The position numbers were made by a program, and so were the translations under genes. The notes below the pieces were generated by a model. The model was not told the origin of the DNA. It saw only the letters and a list, made by a program, of their open reading frames with translations, and made no database searches. Shown here one piece after another: positions 5,634-7,538 of a DNA stretch of 7,538 bases (the stretch's first letter is position 1; every line of letters begins with the position of its first letter). The DNA comes from GCA-2687515 sp963582805 (GTDB lineage Bacteria; Pseudomonadota; Alphaproteobacteria; Rhodospirillales; UBA2165): the NCBI GenBank assembly GCA_963582805.1, contig CAUZTZ010000211.1:1-7538 (forward strand). The letters run 5' to 3'.

Positions 5634-6587
5634 ATGTATAAGCAATTGATCATCGCGGCGGCCGGCGGCCTGGTGAGCGCTATTCTTTCGCTTGGGCTCC
5701 TGACCGGCTCCTCGGGCGCCCTGTTGTTCGCCTATTTCGCGCCCCTGCCGTTATTGCTGATCGGCCTGTCCATTGGCCTAATAGGCGCTTCGGCGGCTAT
5801 ATTTGTCGCTCTGATTGTCGTCGTCAATCTGGCCGGCGGCGCCCAAGCGGCGGTTTTTGCGGCCTCCATCGCCTTGCCGGCCTGGCTGATAACCCGCTAC
5901 GCAACCGCCCAGCGGACCGGCCCCGGCGGCGCCCAGGCGGTCTTTTCACCCGGCGATATCTTAGCGCGCATCGCCGTCGGCGGCGGTCTTCTGCTGATGC
6001 TGGCTGCGCTGGTGACGGGCAATGCCGAAGGCGGCTTTCAAGGCTGGGTGGAGGTATTTATCGAACGGATGTTGGGTGCCCGGCTGACCAGCGGCGGCGC
6101 TGAGCGTGCCTTGTTCGCCGAAAGATTGACGCCCCTGTTCCCGGCGATAACGGCGCTGTCGTGGCTGGTAATGGTGATCATCAACGCCGCCCTGGCGCAA
6201 TCGATTTTGAAGCGGGCCGGGAAAAACCAACGGGCCGGGGTCGCCTATGCGCAGACCGCCATTCCCGAATGGTTTTATTGGGTGTTCGTTGCCGCCGCCG
6301 CCGCCTCGCTTGTGGCCTCGGGATCGGTCGAATACCTGAGCCGCAATCTGGCAATCATTTTTGCGGCGCCATTTTTGTTCGTCGGGCTCGGCGTATTCCA
6401 TACCTTGTCGCGCCGGGTGTCGGCGCCGGGCATGGCGCTGACAGCCCTTTATGTTTTCTTGATTTTGTTTTCCTGGGCGGGCGTTTTCGTCGCCGGGCTC
6501 GGGTTTTTGGAACCTTGGGTGCGGCTGCGCGAACGCTTTGCCAATCAGCAACCACCCGGGACCGGGACCGATACGGAGGAAGAGTGA
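5634..6587 (+). CDS. DUF2232-like polytopic membrane protein of unknown function
   Basis: No experimentally known function. The 317 residues from the ATG at 5634 are dominated by hydrophobic segments at about 5-24, 28-50, 52-67, 70-88, 111-127, 168-190, 213-230, 238-257 and 266-291, so it is an inner-membrane protein with about 8-9 helices. It ends in a short hydrophilic acidic tail. The FLEPWVRLR stretch after the last helix, and its place between rpsR and rplI, fit the DUF2232 (YybS-like) family, which sits there in many alphaproteobacteria; I recall this from general knowledge and could not search. The start is uncertain. An ATG at 5586 overlaps the rpsR stop (TGATG) and would add 16 mostly polar residues, but it has no Shine-Dalgarno. 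The 5634 ATG follows GGGCGGGG and opens directly into a membrane helix (MYKQLIIAAAGG). The stop overlaps the rplI start (TGATG). Confidence 0.8.
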   Translation: MYKQLIIAAAGGLVSAILSLGLLTGSSGALLFAYFAPLPLLLIGLSIGLIGASAAIFVALIVVVNLAGGAQAAVFAASIALPAWLITRYATAQRTGPGGAQAVFSPGDILARIAVGGGLLLMLAALVTGNAEGGFQGWVEVFIERMLGARLTSGGAERALFAERLTPLFPAITALSWLVMVIINAALAQSILKRAGKNQRAGVAYAQTAIPEWFYWVFVAAAAASLVASGSVEYLSRNLAIIFAAPFLFVGLGVFHTLSRRVSAPGMALTALYVFLILFSWAGVFVAGLGFLEPWVRLRERFANQQPPGTGTDTEEE

Positions 6588-7276
6588 TGCAAGTCATACT
6601 TTTAGAGCGGATTGAAAAGCTGGGACAGATGGGCGACGTGGTGAATGTACGCTCCGGATACGCCCGCAACTATCTTTTGCCGCAGAAAAAGGCGGTTACA
6701 AAAACCGACGACAACATGGCCTATTTCGAGAGTCAGCGGTCCCAATTGGAAGCCAGCAACCTCGAGAATAAATCCGAGGCCGAGAAATTGTCCGAAAAAA
6801 TCGAGGGCATCTTCGTCGCCATGGTGCGCCAGGCCGGTGAAGCCGGCCAGCTCTATGGTTCGGTCAATGCCCGCGATATCGCCGCCGGCGTCGCCGAGGC
6901 CGGCTTCAACATCGATCGCCGCCAAATCACCTTGGAACGGCCAATCAAGACGATCGGGCTGCACCCGGTCACCGTCAGCCTGCATCCGGAAGTGCAGGTA
7001 ACCGTGACCGCCAATGTGGCCCGCTCCGCCGACGAAGCCGCGACCCAGGAGCGCACCGGTGAGGCGGTGATCAAGACCGATGAAGATGAAGCGGACGCGC
7101 CCGATTTGCTCGCCGAGGCGCTTTCCGAAGAGGGACCCGCCGAGGCTGCCGATACGGATGCGGATACGGATGCAGATGCGGATGCGGAAACTGACGCAGA
7201 AGTGAATACCGAAGCCGAATCTGGGGCCGATAAAGACCAGAATCCAGTAGACGAGGGAGACCAAGCCGAGGCATAA
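6587..7276 (+). CDS. rplI: 50S ribosomal protein L9 with long acidic tail
   Basis: L9 binds 23S rRNA at the base of the L1 stalk and helps keep reading frame. Residues 1-50 form the N-domain (MQVILLERIEKLGQMGDVV, then VRSGYARNYLLPQKKA), about 45-75 the long connecting helix (rich in Glu, Lys, Ser), and 76-148 the C-domain (AGQLYGSVNARDIA, LERPIKTIGLHPVTVSLHPEV). A normal L9 has about 150 residues; this has 229. The extra 81 residues are acidic and rich in Ala, Asp, Glu and Thr, with an Asp-Thr-Asp-Ala repeat at 189-200. The ATG is chosen because it overlaps the preceding stop (TGATG), has GGAGGAAG about 6 bases before it, and gives the family N-terminus; the frame upstream stays open only by chance. 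Confidence 0.97.
   Translation: MQVILLERIEKLGQMGDVVNVRSGYARNYLLPQKKAVTKTDDNMAYFESQRSQLEASNLENKSEAEKLSEKIEGIFVAMVRQAGEAGQLYGSVNARDIAAGVAEAGFNIDRRQITLERPIKTIGLHPVTVSLHPEVQVTVTANVARSADEAATQERTGEAVIKTDEDEADAPDLLAEALSEEGPAEAADTDADTDADADAETDAEVNTEAESGADKDQNPVDEGDQAEA
7151..7201 (+). repeat. GATACGGATGCG-type repeat encoding the L9 tail
   Basis: Two 12-base units GATACGGATGC(G/A) in tandem are followed by GATGCGGATGCG and a degraded continuation, encoding Asp-Thr-Asp-Ala and Asp-Ala repeats at L9 residues 189-205. It is in frame and does not disturb the conserved L9 core. Confidence 0.85.
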
Positions 7277-7323
7277 TATCCGCACAAATATGCCGGATAC
7301 CACTTTGAGGGAGGTGGAGCGCC
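7277..7323 (+). other. rplI-cfa-like gap with a weak inverted repeat
   Basis: TATCCG (7277-7282) and CGGATA (7294-7299) form a 6-bp stem with an 11-base loop right after the rplI stop. No T-run follows, so termination is doubtful. The Shine-Dalgarno GGGAGGTGG of the next gene lies at about 7310-7317. No promoter was recognised in these 47 bases. Confidence 0.35.
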
Positions 7324-7538
7324 ATGTTGCCGATCGATTTTGTATTTCGCAGGATCATCGCAAAAGGAACACTCGAAGTCACCGATCATCGTGGCCGGCG
7401 TCACGTCGTCGGCGACGGTACCGATCCCAAGGTCTCGATCCGCATCACCGACCGGTGGTTCGCCACCAAGCTGGCGCTTTCACCGTCCATGACCATCGGC
7501 GAAAGCTATATGGACGGCACCCTTAGCGTCACCGATGG
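7324..7538 (+). CDS. Cyclopropane-fatty-acyl-phospholipid synthase-like protein, N-terminal part only
   Basis: The frame runs off the right edge; 71 residues are visible. They fit the N-terminal region of the Cfa family (S-adenosylmethionine-dependent enzymes acting on double bonds of membrane lipid acyl chains): MLPIDFVFRRIIAKGTLEV, a short DHRGRRH turn, VSIRITDRWF, then LALSPSMTIGESYMDGTLSV, where the xxGExYMDGxLxV pattern is the most telling. The catalytic methyltransferase domain with its SAM-binding GxGxG loop would lie beyond the window, so activity cannot be judged. GGGAGGTGG lies about 8 bases before the ATG. It starts 47 bases after rplI in the same direction with no clear terminator between, so read-through from the ribosomal operon is possible. 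Confidence 0.75.
   Translation, partial: MLPIDFVFRRIIAKGTLEVTDHRGRRHVVGDGTDPKVSIRITDRWFATKLALSPSMTIGESYMDGTLSVTD

Noticed and set aside
6161..6586. Upstream extension of the rplI frame giving 371 residues
   Set aside because: It overlaps the membrane protein gene out of frame; L9 clearly begins at the ATG at 6587 with a good Shine-Dalgarno.
6602..7303. 233-codon minus-strand frame opposite rplI
   Set aside because: Antisense to conserved L9; the Ile-Arg repeat is the reverse reading of the GATGCG tract.
7290..7526. 78-codon plus-strand frame near the right edge
   Set aside because: It overlaps the Cfa-like gene in another frame, lacks a good ribosome binding site and has no family resemblance.

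Overview
The window is a piece of core chromosome from a high-GC bacterium, most probably an alphaproteobacterium. Three things point there: the fatty-acid cluster and the rpsF-rpsR-rplI operon lie back to back, a DUF2232-type membrane protein sits between rpsR and rplI, and S6 has a long charged C-terminal tail. No mobile element, CRISPR array, tRNA or rRNA was seen. I found no strong sign of an undescribed system; the interest lies in regulatory details and in the unusual tails of S6 and L9.

Left half (about 1-4423, minus strand, reading right to left): fabD, fabG, acpP, fabF, then mltG running off the left edge. FabD loads malonate onto acyl carrier protein, AcpP carries the growing chain, FabF condenses and FabG reduces. 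MltG, a membrane-anchored peptidoglycan-cleaving enzyme, starts 6 bases after the fabF stop. A 193-base gap before acpP carries a candidate promoter, so acpP can probably be transcribed separately from fabD-fabG.

Middle (4424-4651): a divergent intergenic region. It has a candidate fabD promoter on the minus strand, a candidate rpsF promoter on the plus strand, a 10-bp inverted repeat touching both, and a structured rpsF leader whose CTCCTT could pair with the rpsF ribosome binding site.

Right half (4652-7276, plus strand): rpsF, rpsR, a DUF2232-like membrane protein gene and rplI, with stop/start overlaps at rpsF/rpsR (4 bases) and DUF2232/rplI (1 base). S6 and L9 both have long acidic, alanine-rich, repeat-encoded C-terminal tails. 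From 7324 the start of a cyclopropane-fatty-acyl-phospholipid synthase-like gene runs off the right edge.

Taken together, the window couples membrane lipid synthesis, cell-wall synthesis and ribosome production around one shared divergent promoter region. Long open frames antisense to the fab genes (for example 25-1716 and 3413-4447 on the plus strand) are by-products of high GC and are not annotated.
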